Shown: positions 33,158-40,989, counted from the first letter of the stretch. The stretch is DNA of 64,000 nt from Paenibacillus elgii NBRC 100335 (GCF_004000865.1 NZ_BIMB01000009.1:1-64000); one strand, 5' to 3'. Numbers and translations are program-made. Notes: generated by a model from the letters alone, not told the origin.

Positions 33158-33601
33158 TTACCTTCCGTTCCATAAAGCCATTACCTCTTCGTTAGCCCGT
33201 CTCTTCGCGTCCGAGGCGGATCGGCGCAGCTCGTCCGGTGTAAATCGAAGCAAAAGATCCGCTTTTCCTTCCAGCTCTTCCGGGTTTAAAACAAGCTCTT
33301 CCTCCGATTTGGCCGTCACGATCAGCACATACCTGAAACCGGCTTCCTTAAGTCTGATACAGGTTTCTCCAAGGAACGTCTCTGCCGAGCCCGGCGGAAC
33401 GAAATGAATGGCCGGGTACGTAACGGTCCGGCCTTTAAACGGGATCTCCAATAAATCGAGTGCGTCGCGCAGCCGCTCGAGCTCGCTTGCCGCCTGCCAC
33501 GGCGCTTCCGTTCCCCGGAGTCCGGTTACCGGCAGCAGGCACGTATCCAAGTAAGGACGAAGCTCCTCCCACTGCGTCTCTGGAATTTCGCTGAATTTCA
33601 T
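33158..33601 (-). CDS. ypiF: YpiF-like DUF2487 protein
   Basis: A 147-residue soluble protein of the DUF2487 family, found immediately upstream of qcrA in Bacillales. Features include SEIPETQWEELRPYLDTCLLP and YPAIHFVPPG. Function unknown. ATG 33601 behind GAAGGTG is preferred over the GTG within the SD. Gap to qcrA (about 250 bp) contains the qcr promoter. Confidence 0.85.
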   Translation of the reverse strand: MKFSEIPETQWEELRPYLDTCLLPVTGLRGTEAPWQAASELERLRDALDLLEIPFKGRTVTYPAIHFVPPGSAETFLGETCIRLKEAGFRYVLIVTAKSEEELVLNPEELEGKADLLLRFTPDELRRSASDAKRRANEEVMALWNGR

Positions 33602-33635
33602 ATAGTTCACCTTCTTTCCTAATCTTTACTTTAAC

Positions 33636-33674
33636 ATAGAAAAAAGACATATGAACGGGCTTCATATGTCTTTT
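33636..33674. terminator. Intrinsic terminator between the IDEAL gene and ypiF
   Basis: A 14-bp perfect stem (33642-33655 with 33661-33674), loop CGGGC, followed on the minus strand by TTTTTTCTAT. It ends just 35 bp before the ypiF start, so ypiF may depend on read-through or a promoter overlapping the hairpin. Confidence 0.85.
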
Positions 33675-33716
33675 CGCAAAAATGACACGTTTGTGTTCCG
33701 GACTGCCTTGAAATCG

Positions 33717-33908
33717 TCATTTCCCCAGAGAGCGCAGCGTATTGAGTTCGGTCGTTAGGGCAATGAAGGATTGTTCGTCTCCCTTGGCCAGAGCTTGATC
33801 GATCTCTTTATATAGAACCTGCTCTTTGTAGTTACGCAGTGCTTCATCAAGCAACATTTCAGCAAACAAACTCAGCATCATTTCGTTCGTCACATTCATT
33901 TTGCCCAT
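33717..33908 (-). CDS. IDEAL-domain small protein
   Basis: A 63-residue protein almost entirely the IDEAL domain (MLLDEALRNYKEQVLYKEIDQALAKGDEQSFIALTTELNTL), related to the C-terminus of YpiB/UPF0302 proteins; IDEAL domains are short helical interaction modules seen in ComK and cell-wall regulators. Strong SD GGAGGT. Function unknown. Confidence 0.85.
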   Translation of the reverse strand: MGKMNVTNEMMLSLFAEMLLDEALRNYKEQVLYKEIDQALAKGDEQSFIALTTELNTLRSLGK

Positions 33909-33962
33909 GAGAACCTACCTCCAAACCGGGTCATGATTATTTCGATTCATTCCAGCATTCCC

Positions 33963-34475
33963 TTACGTCCGTTCCTTCCGATATTCCTCGCCCTTTAAGC
34001 AGTAGCTTTCCATTGTCCGTTTCATTCGTGCAAGGTCCGACTCCTTCAGCTCGCGCACCACTTTAGCCGGGGATCCGAGCGACAGGGTTAACGGGGGGAT
34101 CGTTTTATTTTCGGTCACGAGTGAACCCGCTCCTATTAAAGCATATTCACCGATCACGGCGCCGTTAAGTACAATCGCCCCCATGCCGATTAATGTGCCT
34201 TTGCCTACCCGACACCCGTGAATAATCGCACCATGCCCGACGGAAACCTCATCTTCGATGATGAGCGGCTGATCCGTATTGACGTGACCGATGCATCCGT
34301 CTTGAATGTTGCTCCTTTTTCCGATTCGGATCGGGGCCAAGTCGCCGCGCAGCACCGTATTGTACCAGATCGTTGCGCCCTCGCCGATTTCCACGTCGCC
34401 AATGATCTGCACGCCTGGTGCGAGAAAAGCGGTAGGATGAACCGTAGGGGTAATGCCGTTATAGCTGTGAAGCAT
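33963..34475 (-). CDS. Gamma-carbonic-anhydrase-like hexapeptide repeat protein
   Basis: A 170-residue left-handed beta-helix protein of the YrdA/Cam family. Hexapeptide repeats (VQIIGDVEIGEGATIWYNTVLRGD) and metal-ligand histidines in IGHVNTD and SVGHGAIIHGC are present, as in zinc gamma-carbonic anhydrases. ATG 34475 is chosen behind AAAGGAG; an upstream in-frame extension has no SD. True carbonic anhydrase activity is not proven for most of this subgroup. Confidence 0.85.
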   Translation of the reverse strand: MLHSYNGITPTVHPTAFLAPGVQIIGDVEIGEGATIWYNTVLRGDLAPIRIGKRSNIQDGCIGHVNTDQPLIIEDEVSVGHGAIIHGCRVGKGTLIGMGAIVLNGAVIGEYALIGAGSLVTENKTIPPLTLSLGSPAKVVRELKESDLARMKRTMESYCLKGEEYRKERT

Positions 34476-34561
34476 AATTATCGCCACTCCTTTGTGGCCT
34501 GAGCATCCGCTCTTGAAGGGGCGGATCAGGCGGATTAAATGGAGTGATTGTAGCAAGGGGA

Positions 34562-35689
34562 TTACCGGTTGTCAAATGGCAGCACAATCTTCTCTTCATC
34601 CGGCACATAGGTGCCCTCGATAATACTGCTGCCGAGCTTCGTCACCTGAATGACTCGGCCGCACCGTTCCTCTTCTCCGATCCGCAGCAGCCCCAGATGC
34701 ATCATCATTTGGACGATACGCTGCTCCAGGATGGAATCGGACGTATCGTAATAAAAGGGCCGGATCAGCGGTACGAGCGCTCGCTTCACGGAATCGAACG
34801 TCACCCAGCCTTGGCACAGACGGTTCAACCATTGAGCGATCGATTGTAGGTGAGGCACGGGGCCTTTATAAAGCCTTAACCAGAAACGGTACACCTGAAC
34901 CGGGTCTTCCTTCCCTCCCTCGTTAACCCGGGCCAGCCCTTGCTCCGTCAGCGCAAGCACCTGATGATGCTCGGTAACGAGATCGTTATAGTAGCAATAG
35001 TCGTAGATGAAGGAGAAGCGGTTCGGATATTCGCGGAACATCCGTCCGTAGCCGAAACGCCAGGCCGTCTTCCCTACCGGCTCCTCCCGTACGGCCAGCC
35101 GTTCCAGCACCTGCTGAAGACTCCTTTTGTACATCGCGTTATCGCTCGTGAGCATGACTTCCTGATCTCGGAGAAAGAGCAAAAAGTTCGCGATATCGTC
35201 CAGGATCAGCTTTTGCTCGTCCCGGTAGACCGGAGGCTCTTCGGCAGCATCCAGCTGCTGCTCGAATCGCTTCGTCAGGGCGGTAACAAACCGGCGCTTC
35301 AGATCCGCAGGCACTTGAAACAAATATTTCGTCTGCTGCGAATGGCCGTTAAACAGCCAGCCTAGCTGTTTGAAGCGGGTAATCGTATCGCGCGGATTCC
35401 AAGCCGCATCCGTTTCTTCTTTCTCGAACCGGCTTTGCTGCACCCGGGCGACCAGCTCCTCCAGACTGAACGATCCCCGCTGGTCGAACAACAGCGAATT
35501 AAGAAACCGGATATCCTGGGTGGACAACGCTCCGATCTGACGATCGAAAATGTCCCTTCGTCCTACGGTTGACAAAATCGATTGAATCAGCTCGTTCTTC
35601 GAATGCCCGTTGCACTCGCAGTTGTACGTGCCTGCGATGCGGCTCAACTGGTGAATGTCGGCATAGCTTAACATGTCGGCTAAATTCAT
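34562..35689 (-). CDS. Helicase-associated (XPB/Ssl2 N-terminal-like) domain protein, 375 residues
   Basis: A cytoplasmic protein without ATPase motifs. The N-terminal half resembles winged-helix repeats seen in XPB/Ssl2 N-terminal-like families (MLSYADIHQLSRIAGTYNCECNGHSKNELIQ), and the C-terminal half has further winged helices (VTKLGSSIIEGTYVPDEEKIVL). Family members are common in Paenibacillus near metabolic genes. A DNA-binding or regulatory role is a guess. ATG follows GGAGGGA. Confidence 0.65.
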   Translation of the reverse strand: MNLADMLSYADIHQLSRIAGTYNCECNGHSKNELIQSILSTVGRRDIFDRQIGALSTQDIRFLNSLLFDQRGSFSLEELVARVQQSRFEKEETDAAWNPRDTITRFKQLGWLFNGHSQQTKYLFQVPADLKRRFVTALTKRFEQQLDAAEEPPVYRDEQKLILDDIANFLLFLRDQEVMLTSDNAMYKRSLQQVLERLAVREEPVGKTAWRFGYGRMFREYPNRFSFIYDYCYYNDLVTEHHQVLALTEQGLARVNEGGKEDPVQVYRFWLRLYKGPVPHLQSIAQWLNRLCQGWVTFDSVKRALVPLIRPFYYDTSDSILEQRIVQMMMHLGLLRIGEEERCGRVIQVTKLGSSIIEGTYVPDEEKIVLPFDNR

Positions 35690-35789
35690 CCGTTCGTCCC
35701 TCCAGAACTTCCCTCCAAAGCTTTCTTAGTACCCAGTATGGGAAAATGTTCTAGATTTAAACGCGGTCGTTTAAAAGTTTATTTTCGCC

Positions 35790-35850
35790 CCAAATAAAAA
35801 AGCGGCTTTGCACGCGCTTCTAAAAAATAGAAATGCGTGCAAAGCCGCTT
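35790..35850 (-). terminator. Terminator after the histidine phosphatase
   Basis: A 16-bp perfect stem (35800-35815 with 35835-35850) with a 19-nt A-rich loop; six T plus ATTT follow on the minus strand. Confidence 0.9.
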
Positions 35851-35875
35851 CATTTCGGCTAAGTATGATACGGAG

Positions 35876-36466
35876 TCAAGCCCCTTGCCCAAGCTCCGCA
35901 AGATGGACGGTACAGTTCAGCAGACGGCAGTGCCAGCCGTCCGGCGTCCGCTCCATGATCGTGAGCGACGTATTGCTCAGATGCTCTTCAATCTTTTTTC
36001 CGATGAACTGTGCCAGCACCGGTGCGATGTATCCGCCATGGCTGACGAGCAAGATCCGCTTGCCCTGATGCTCGCGGTCCACATCGACGAGAAAGGACGC
36101 CCAGCGCGTCAGCAGCTTCTCATCGCTTTCTACGCCCAGATCCAACTCTCTCCATCCCTCGCCCCAGCGGTCGATACGATCCTGCAGCGTAGTTCCTTCC
36201 AACTCGCCGAACGCACGTTCCCTCAACCTGGCATCCAATCCAAGAAGCGGAGCTCCGGTAAGGCGAGATATCGTAAGAGCCGTTTCTTTAGCCCGAAGCA
36301 GGTCGCTGGCGATGATGCCGTCCCATGCCTCTCCCGCAAGCCGCTTTGCCAGCAATTCGGCCTGTACCCGGCCAACTTCGGCCAAGGGCGTGTCCATCTG
36401 CCCCTGCATGCGTCCCGCCAAATTCCATTCCGTTGTCCCGTGACGTATAAACCCAAGCGTTAACAT
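35876..36466 (-). CDS. Histidine phosphatase family protein (phosphoglycerate mutase-like)
   Basis: A 196-residue branch-1 histidine phosphatase. The phosphohistidine motif RHGTTEWN (8-15), ASDLLRAKET and the second catalytic VSHGGY are intact; RERAFGELEG is the family loop. Whether it acts as a phosphatase (alpha-ribazole, sugar phosphate, others) or as a mutase cannot be read from the sequence. It follows the sigma/anti-sigma pair beyond a terminator. Confidence 0.9.
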   Translation of the reverse strand: MLTLGFIRHGTTEWNLAGRMQGQMDTPLAEVGRVQAELLAKRLAGEAWDGIIASDLLRAKETALTISRLTGAPLLGLDARLRERAFGELEGTTLQDRIDRWGEGWRELDLGVESDEKLLTRWASFLVDVDREHQGKRILLVSHGGYIAPVLAQFIGKKIEEHLSNTSLTIMERTPDGWHCRLLNCTVHLAELGQGA

Positions 36467-36499
36467 TCGTTCGCCGACTCTCCTTTTCCGTCTGATGCA

Positions 36500-36526
36500 A
36501 AAGACAAAAGCCCCGGAAACGGGGCC
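36500..36526 (-). terminator. Terminator after the anti-sigma gene
   Basis: GCCCC/GGGGC stem (36510-36514 with 36521-36525) followed on the minus strand by TTTTGTCTTTT. Confidence 0.75.
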
Positions 36527-36532
36527 TTCTCG

Positions 36533-37159
36533 TTACTGGCGCGTGCGCGAAAACCAGTTCATGATCAGCAGCGTGCCGGTCAATCCGAATAACGAAACGA
36601 AAAGCATATAATCGTTGATCGTACGAATCGGTCCGACCTGATACATGAACGGATCGCTGAACCCGCGCAGGCTTGCTACAGCCGTAGGCATCGCATGCAC
36701 GTTCATCGAATCCGTTTGCCCGGCAACGGCAACGACGGGATCGTTCATCCGACCGAAAACCGCGGATTCGTGTGGAGAACCGGCTTCGTACCGGCCGTCG
36801 TTCATAAACGAAAAGTAAAAGGTGACCATAAACAAAGCGATAAAGCAAGCGATCACCGCAGTCAGGTTCCGCCGCAGCTTATAAGAGAACTGATACAGAC
36901 GGTCGCCGACGGGAACACGCCATGACTCGTCCTCATAGATTCGCTTCATGACGCTGGAAGATACGGAAACCTCGCCGCCGTCGAGCGTCGTTTCCACCCC
37001 TGCCGTGCGGATTAATTCCGTACTCTCCTGCCATATTTGAAATTCTTCAGCGCATGCCGGGCAATTTTTGATATGCTCATCCACCGCCAGCCGGTTCGGA
37101 TCATCTTCCGGCAGGTCCCAATATACGCCGAAAAAATCATAAACGTCATCGCATTTCAT
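36533..37159 (-). CDS. Putative anti-sigma factor, zinc-finger type with two membrane helices
   Basis: A 208-residue partner of the upstream ECF sigma factor. The N-terminal domain carries a zf-HC2-like H-x3-C-x2-C site (DEHIKNCPACAEEF, about residues 28-41), the hallmark of ZAS anti-sigma factors. Transmembrane helices at about 98-117 and 183-201 bracket an extracytoplasmic loop of about 65 residues (sensor domain). Start overlaps the sigma stop by 4 nt. Function inferred from domain and pairing. Confidence 0.8.
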   Translation of the reverse strand: MKCDDVYDFFGVYWDLPEDDPNRLAVDEHIKNCPACAEEFQIWQESTELIRTAGVETTLDGGEVSVSSSVMKRIYEDESWRVPVGDRLYQFSYKLRRNLTAVIACFIALFMVTFYFSFMNDGRYEAGSPHESAVFGRMNDPVVAVAGQTDSMNVHAMPTAVASLRGFSDPFMYQVGPIRTINDYMLFVSLFGLTGTLLIMNWFSRTRQ

Positions 37160-37749
37160 CGTCGATTCATCTCCTCATACTCCTCAAAGATCGGTTCAAG
37201 AAAGTATGGCTCCAGTTGAAGCTTTACACTGGCCCTTGCTCTGAATAACAAGGACTTGACCGAACTCACCGTTTGTCCGAGGATATTCGCTATCTCTTGA
37301 TAGTCAAGCTGGTCATACTCTCGCAATATAAGCGCGGAACGCTGCTTCTCCGGCAAATTATTGATCGCATCGCGAACCATAGTCACCTTCTCGTTGCGAA
37401 GCGCCGTTTGTTCCGGCAATGTTTCCACTGCGGTTTGAGGCGTGTATCCGCTCTGCTCCAACGAAACCTGGGTATTCTTATGTTTACGCAGCTCGCTAAG
37501 AACCGTATTGCGCGCAATGGTGTAGAGCCAAGTGGAGAACGTCGCCTCTACCTCTCGGAACGAATGCAGGCTGCGGTAAGCCTTGTAAAAGGTCTCGTTG
37601 CACAAGTCCTCCGCCAGCGATTCCATTTGTGCGCTTTTCAGCATATGAAAGATGAATGCCAATATTTTACGTTCGTAGCGGCGCATTAATTCATCGTATA
37701 GTTGGACGTTGCCGTCCTTGATTTCTCTGATCAACTGGGAATCGGTCAT
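37156..37749 (-). CDS. ECF-family RNA polymerase sigma factor
   Basis: A 197-residue SigW-like extracytoplasmic-function sigma factor: region 2 (ILAFIFHMLKSAQMESLAEDLCNETFYKAY with AEDL and the -10 recognition helix FSTWLYTIARNTVLSELR) and region 4 (LPEKQRSALILREYDQLDYQEIANILGQTVSSVKSLLFRAR) are complete. The gene is coupled to an anti-sigma gene. An upstream GCAACTTTTTT (37820-37830) resembles ECF -35 elements, but no clear CGTC-type -10 follows, so autoregulation is only possible. Confidence 0.92.
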   Translation of the reverse strand: MTDSQLIREIKDGNVQLYDELMRRYERKILAFIFHMLKSAQMESLAEDLCNETFYKAYRSLHSFREVEATFSTWLYTIARNTVLSELRKHKNTQVSLEQSGYTPQTAVETLPEQTALRNEKVTMVRDAINNLPEKQRSALILREYDQLDYQEIANILGQTVSSVKSLLFRARASVKLQLEPYFLEPIFEEYEEMNRR

Positions 37750-37819
37750 GCGAGTGCGACCCTCCTTGTGATTCCTGCTTACTCCCAGCGATGCTACTTT
37801 GTTGTACTGTTGGGGGAGT

Positions 37820-37830
37820 AAAAAAGTTGC
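37820..37830 (-). promoter_or_regulatory. ECF-type -35 candidate upstream of the sigma gene
   Basis: Minus-strand GCAACTTTTTT, about 70 nt upstream of the sigma start. AAC-containing -35 elements with T-runs are typical of ECF promoters. The expected -10 (16-17 nt on) is only CAGTAC. The 240-bp stretch 37750-37990 holds nothing else I can support. Confidence 0.25.
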
Positions 37831-37990
37831 GGTCGATTTTAAAATTTTTTTTAGAATTGGGGACGATCATATAAGATTCGAGATAACTAGCCAAAATTCC
37901 TGCTTTTCCGACAAGATTCATAACTTTTTCCAAAAACAGGTGTGCACTTTTACTTCTTTATGAACCCATTTTCTGTATATGCACATCGGC

Positions 37991-38068
37991 AAAAAAAAGA
38001 CCGCCTGAAATTCAGGCGGTTGCACAGTGTGCCATTATTCGGATAGGAGTGGAGAGAAACCATACTGT
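37991..38068 (-). ncRNA. Candidate CcpA-controlled small RNA, about 78 nt
   Basis: A self-contained transcription unit. A perfect sigmaA promoter (38075-38103) would start RNA near 38068-38070. The RNA has an unstructured C/U-rich stretch CUCUCCACUCCUAUCC (38041-38056), complementary to Shine-Dalgarno sequences, a small GCAC-ACU-GUGC hairpin (38022-38032) and a terminator stem of 9 bp CCGCCTGAA/TTCAGGCGG (38001-38009 with 38011-38019, innermost bases looping) followed by eight U. A 78-nt RNA with anti-SD C-rich motif resembles regulatory RNAs of Gram-positives (FsrA, RoxS/RsaE class), but I do not recognise it as a named one. An alternative is an attenuated leader of the downstream sigma gene (start 240 nt further). 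Confidence 0.65.
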
Positions 38069-38074
38069 ACTTTT

Positions 38075-38103
38075 ATTATATGTATACGTTTACAAAATGT
38101 CAA
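38075..38103 (-). promoter_or_regulatory. Consensus sigmaA promoter of the candidate small RNA
   Basis: TTGACA (38098-38103), 17-bp spacer and TATAAT (38075-38080), all on the minus strand; a perfect match to consensus, the best promoter in the window. Confidence 0.9.
38080..38095. promoter_or_regulatory. cre box (CcpA operator) inside the small RNA promoter
   Basis: Minus-strand TTGTAAACGTATACAT fits the cre consensus WTGNAARCGNWWWCAW at every position. It lies in the spacer between -35 and -10, overlapping the first base of the -10, where CcpA binding would block RNA polymerase. Confidence 0.7.
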
Positions 38104-38134
38104 TGGTTTTTTTGAAAACGGTTTCGGTTTTTTT

Positions 38135-38171
38135 AGAAAAAAAAGACTACACGTGAACCGCGTAGTCTTTT
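38135..38171 (-). terminator. Terminator overlapping the tyrA stop codon
   Basis: GACTAC/GTAGTC arms with a 10-15-nt loop over the end of tyrA, followed by eight T on the minus strand. It isolates the small RNA promoter from tyrA transcription. Confidence 0.8.
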
Positions 38172-39235
38172 TTGAGCAATTCCAGCGCTTTATCCATTTG
38201 TCCTTCCTCCCGGAACGACAAGCGTAAAACCCCGGGGACATCTTCCCGGCTTTCGATGATCTGAATGTTGCTGAGGTTGATCCGGTGGCTGCCGAGCAGC
38301 GTCGTAATCTGCGCGATGATCCCCGGATGGTCGGGCACGTCCACATATATATCATAGAACGAATGAATGACGCCCTTCCGCCGCTCCGGCAACCCGCTGC
38401 GGAACTGGTTGGCTTTCTGAAACTCGCGTTCGATACCAGGGCCGTCTTCCGCCTCCAGACGACCGATAAACCCGGCAATTTCGTCGTTCCAGTCCCGAAG
38501 CAGCTTCAGGACTACTTCCCGGTTGTTGATCAGAATGTCCCGCCAGATAACCGGATCGCTGGAAGCAATGCGCGTAATGTCGCGGAAGCCGCCCGCCGCC
38601 AAATTCTGATACAGCTCGTTCGATTCGTTATAACGAGCGATTTGGTTCACGAGCGCCACGGCAATAATATGCGGAAGGTGACTGATTGCGCCCACGATCT
38701 CGTCATGGAGCACCGGGTCTACCTTCACCAGATGCGCCCGGGTATGCTGAAGCAGCTCCGCAAGCCGGTCATAGGCGTCCTTCTGCGTTCCAGCATCCGG
38801 TGTCAGCACGTAAAAGGCGTTCTCGAACAATCTGGAGCTCGCCGCCTCCACGCCCGACTTTTCCTTGCCCGCCATCGGATGGCCCCCGATAAAATGAACA
38901 CCAGGCAGCTGAAGGCGCGATGCGCAGGCAGTTACGCTAGCTTTCGTGCTGCCCACATCGGTGATGATGCAGCCCGGTTTCAGCGGGAGCGCGGATAATT
39001 TGTGCAAGTACTCCTCAAGATTGCCAACCGGAACGCACAAAAAAATAAAATCCGCCTCCGCCGCTGCTTCCTCAATCGAAGTCGTCGCATGATCTACGAC
39101 TTCGCGCTTCAAATATTTCTCTACGGACTTCGGGTTATTGGAATGGCCGACGACCGTCAACCCCGGCTTCCCCTTGAAGCACAAGGCCAACGAGCCGCCG
39201 ATCAATCCGACGCCGAATATGGAAATCTTTGTCAT
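38147..39235 (-). CDS. tyrA: Prephenate dehydrogenase with C-terminal ACT domain
   Basis: Oxidative decarboxylation of prephenate in tyrosine synthesis. The 362-residue protein has the NAD-binding GVGLIGGSLAL at the N-terminus, TDVGSTKASV, GGHPMAGKEKSG and SHLPHIIAVALVN (catalytic histidines), and an ACT domain at about 293-362 (DIYVDVPDHPGIIAQITTLL), the likely tyrosine-binding regulatory site. ATG 39235 overlaps the hisC stop by 4 nt; a much longer upstream frame overlaps hisC and is not real. In B. subtilis aroE (EPSP synthase) follows tyrA; it is absent here. Confidence 0.96.
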   Translation of the reverse strand: MTKISIFGVGLIGGSLALCFKGKPGLTVVGHSNNPKSVEKYLKREVVDHATTSIEEAAAEADFIFLCVPVGNLEEYLHKLSALPLKPGCIITDVGSTKASVTACASRLQLPGVHFIGGHPMAGKEKSGVEAASSRLFENAFYVLTPDAGTQKDAYDRLAELLQHTRAHLVKVDPVLHDEIVGAISHLPHIIAVALVNQIARYNESNELYQNLAAGGFRDITRIASSDPVIWRDILINNREVVLKLLRDWNDEIAGFIGRLEAEDGPGIEREFQKANQFRSGLPERRKGVIHSFYDIYVDVPDHPGIIAQITTLLGSHRINLSNIQIIESREDVPGVLRLSFREEGQMDKALELLKKDYAVHV

Positions 39236-40332
39236 GAGACGGCCACTTCGCTCAAAACTTGCTCCAGCGCCCCAAGGAATTTGTTGTTCTGCTCTTCGCT
39301 GCCTACCGTTACCCGGATCATGGTCGGGTAGCCCCAGCTTGGATCGTGGCGGACGATAATTCCTTTGCGCAGCAGGCCTTGGAACACCGCTCCTCCGTCC
39401 CGCTTCACGTCCACCATAATGAAGTTGCCGTGCGCATCGAAGTACGGCAGTCCCAACTCGACGAATTTCGCTGTCAGCTTGCGGATTCCTTGGGCGTTCG
39501 CCTCGCGGCAAGACTGTATAAACGCATCGTCGTTTACCGCCGCCAGCGCCGCTTTTTGGGCAAAGCTCGTCGTATTGAACGGCTCGCGCACCTGATTGAT
39601 CGAGCGAACGACATCGGGATGGCCTACGCCGTAACCGATCCGTAAAGACGCCAAGCCGTAGATTTTGGAAAACGTGCGCAGCACGACGACATTATTGTGC
39701 TTCTCCAGCAGCTTGACGCTGTCCGGATATTGCCCGCTCACGTTGTATTCTGCGTAAGCTTCGTCCAGCACGACCATAACGTTCTTCGGCACGGCCTCCA
39801 GGAACGCCGTAATTTCCGCTTCGTTTAGCATCGTACCCGTCGGATTGTTCGGGTTGCAGATCCAAACAATCTTCGTCCGGGAATTTACTTTGCCCAGCAT
39901 TGCTTGCAAATCGTGCTTTCCGTTCGCATCCACGGGCACCTCGATCACCTTGGCCCCTTCGACCTCGGCGTTATGCTTGTACTGCGGAAACGTCGGATAA
40001 GCGGTTATCGTCTCGTCTTCCGGGGTCAAGAAGGCGCGGGCGATCATTAATATCACTTCGTCCGACCCGAGTCCGAAAATAATTTGATTCGGCTGTACCC
40101 CCAACTTGCCGGCAACGGCATTCGTCAGCTCAACGGCGCCGCCGTCGGGATAGATGCTGACTTGGTCGAGCATTGCGGCAATTGCTTCTTTCGCTTTGGG
40201 CGAGCATCCGAAAGGATTTTCATTGGAAGCAAGCTTGATCACTTCCGTCAGACCAAGCTCGCGCTTGACTTCGTCGATCGGTTTTCCCGGCTGGTAGACC
40301 GGGAGATGTACGATATTTTGTTTAGGCTGCAC
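39232..40332 (-). CDS. hisC: Histidinol-phosphate / aromatic aminotransferase
   Basis: PLP enzyme of class II-type fold I acting on histidinol phosphate and, in Bacillus, on aromatic keto acids (phenylpyruvate, 4-hydroxyphenylpyruvate), which explains its place next to tyrA. The PLP lysine lies in TFSKIYGLASLRIGY, with NPNNPTG and DEAYAEY upstream. The start is taken at GTG 40332, 9 nt after GAGGTG; a GTG at 40344 sits inside that SD. A promoter at 40393-40421 serves hisC-tyrA separately from trp. Confidence 0.93.
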   Translation of the reverse strand: MQPKQNIVHLPVYQPGKPIDEVKRELGLTEVIKLASNENPFGCSPKAKEAIAAMLDQVSIYPDGGAVELTNAVAGKLGVQPNQIIFGLGSDEVILMIARAFLTPEDETITAYPTFPQYKHNAEVEGAKVIEVPVDANGKHDLQAMLGKVNSRTKIVWICNPNNPTGTMLNEAEITAFLEAVPKNVMVVLDEAYAEYNVSGQYPDSVKLLEKHNNVVVLRTFSKIYGLASLRIGYGVGHPDVVRSINQVREPFNTTSFAQKAALAAVNDDAFIQSCREANAQGIRKLTAKFVELGLPYFDAHGNFIMVDVKRDGGAVFQGLLRKGIIVRHDPSWGYPTMIRVTVGSEEQNNKFLGALEQVLSEVAVS

Positions 40333-40392
40333 GACAAAGGTCACCTCGTCACATGAATTAGTAGCTCCAATACCGGAATCATTTCCCCATTA

Positions 40393-40421
40393 ATTTTCGC
40401 ACAAGTCTAAGAAAATGTTAA
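40393..40421 (-). promoter_or_regulatory. Promoter of hisC-tyrA
   Basis: TTAACA (40416-40421), 17-bp spacer, GAAAAT (40393-40398) on the minus strand, about 60 bp upstream of hisC. Needed because a plus-strand gene and a terminator cut hisC off from trp. Confidence 0.5.
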
Positions 40422-40477
40422 GCCTTATATTTATCGCTATCGGTCACCCATTTATTTACAAAACAGGCCGGAATTTC

Positions 40478-40506
40478 TTGCTGTGTCTTGCAATTCAACT
40501 TATAAT
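40478..40506 (+). promoter_or_regulatory. Promoter of the secreted-protein gene
   Basis: TTGCTG (40478-40483), 17-bp spacer, TATAAT (40501-40506), 40 bp upstream of the start. Confidence 0.6.
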
Positions 40507-40546
40507 CTAGCTGTAAACTCATCGTTTGCTCTAAGGAGTGATTTAT

Positions 40547-40945
40547 TTGTTTAAACGCTTTGGAATTGCCGTTGTTGTCGCTGCGGTATTGTTCGGTTTG
40601 GCCTTGATCCCACAAGCGGAAGCAGGATATGGTCATGTGTTCAAAACAGGAGATGGAAAATGGGACGGAAACATTAAAACCACTTCCACTTACAATATGG
40701 CTGAAGTAGTACTGTATGATCTGAAACCAAATGTCAAAGCATCAACGTTAAAGGTTCGATTGTGCAGCCGTTCAACCGGAAGCTGTACGAACTACAAAAC
40801 GGTGGGAGATTTCGAAGGTTCATATCTTGTAAGCTTCACCTATTTGAAACCTGCCACTTACGATGTTGATGTGATGTATACGGGTTCCGGCAGTGTTTCC
40901 GGAAAACTGGATGCCATTGCCGGAAGGGAAGTTCCCAAAAACTAG
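40547..40945 (+). CDS. Small secreted protein of unknown function, inserted in the trp cluster
   Basis: 132 residues starting at TTG 40547, 8 nt after AAGGAG. A signal peptide (FKRFGIAVVVAAVLFGLALIPQAEA) with likely cleavage at AEA-GYG leaves a mature protein of about 107 residues, beta-rich, with two cysteines (CSRSTGSC) that could form a short disulfide loop, and Tyr/Lys/Asp-rich character. I do not recognise the family. It lies on the opposite strand to the trp and hisC genes and has its own promoter, so it looks like a later insertion. Codon use is a little more AT-rich than its neighbours. Confidence 0.75.
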   Translation: MFKRFGIAVVVAAVLFGLALIPQAEAGYGHVFKTGDGKWDGNIKTTSTYNMAEVVLYDLKPNVKASTLKVRLCSRSTGSCTNYKTVGDFEGSYLVSFTYLKPATYDVDVMYTGSGSVSGKLDAIAGREVPKN

Positions 40946-40989
40946 GGTAGACGCCCCACCACGGCCTCAGCTCGTGAACGAACAACGAA

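Noticed and set aside
34496-34535. ATCCGC/GCGGAT hairpin upstream of the gamma-carbonic anhydrase gene
   Set aside because: No T-run follows on either strand, so not called as a terminator.
37691-37933. Minus-strand 80-codon frame upstream of the sigma gene
   Set aside because: No Shine-Dalgarno, overlaps the sigma start in another frame and has unusual composition.
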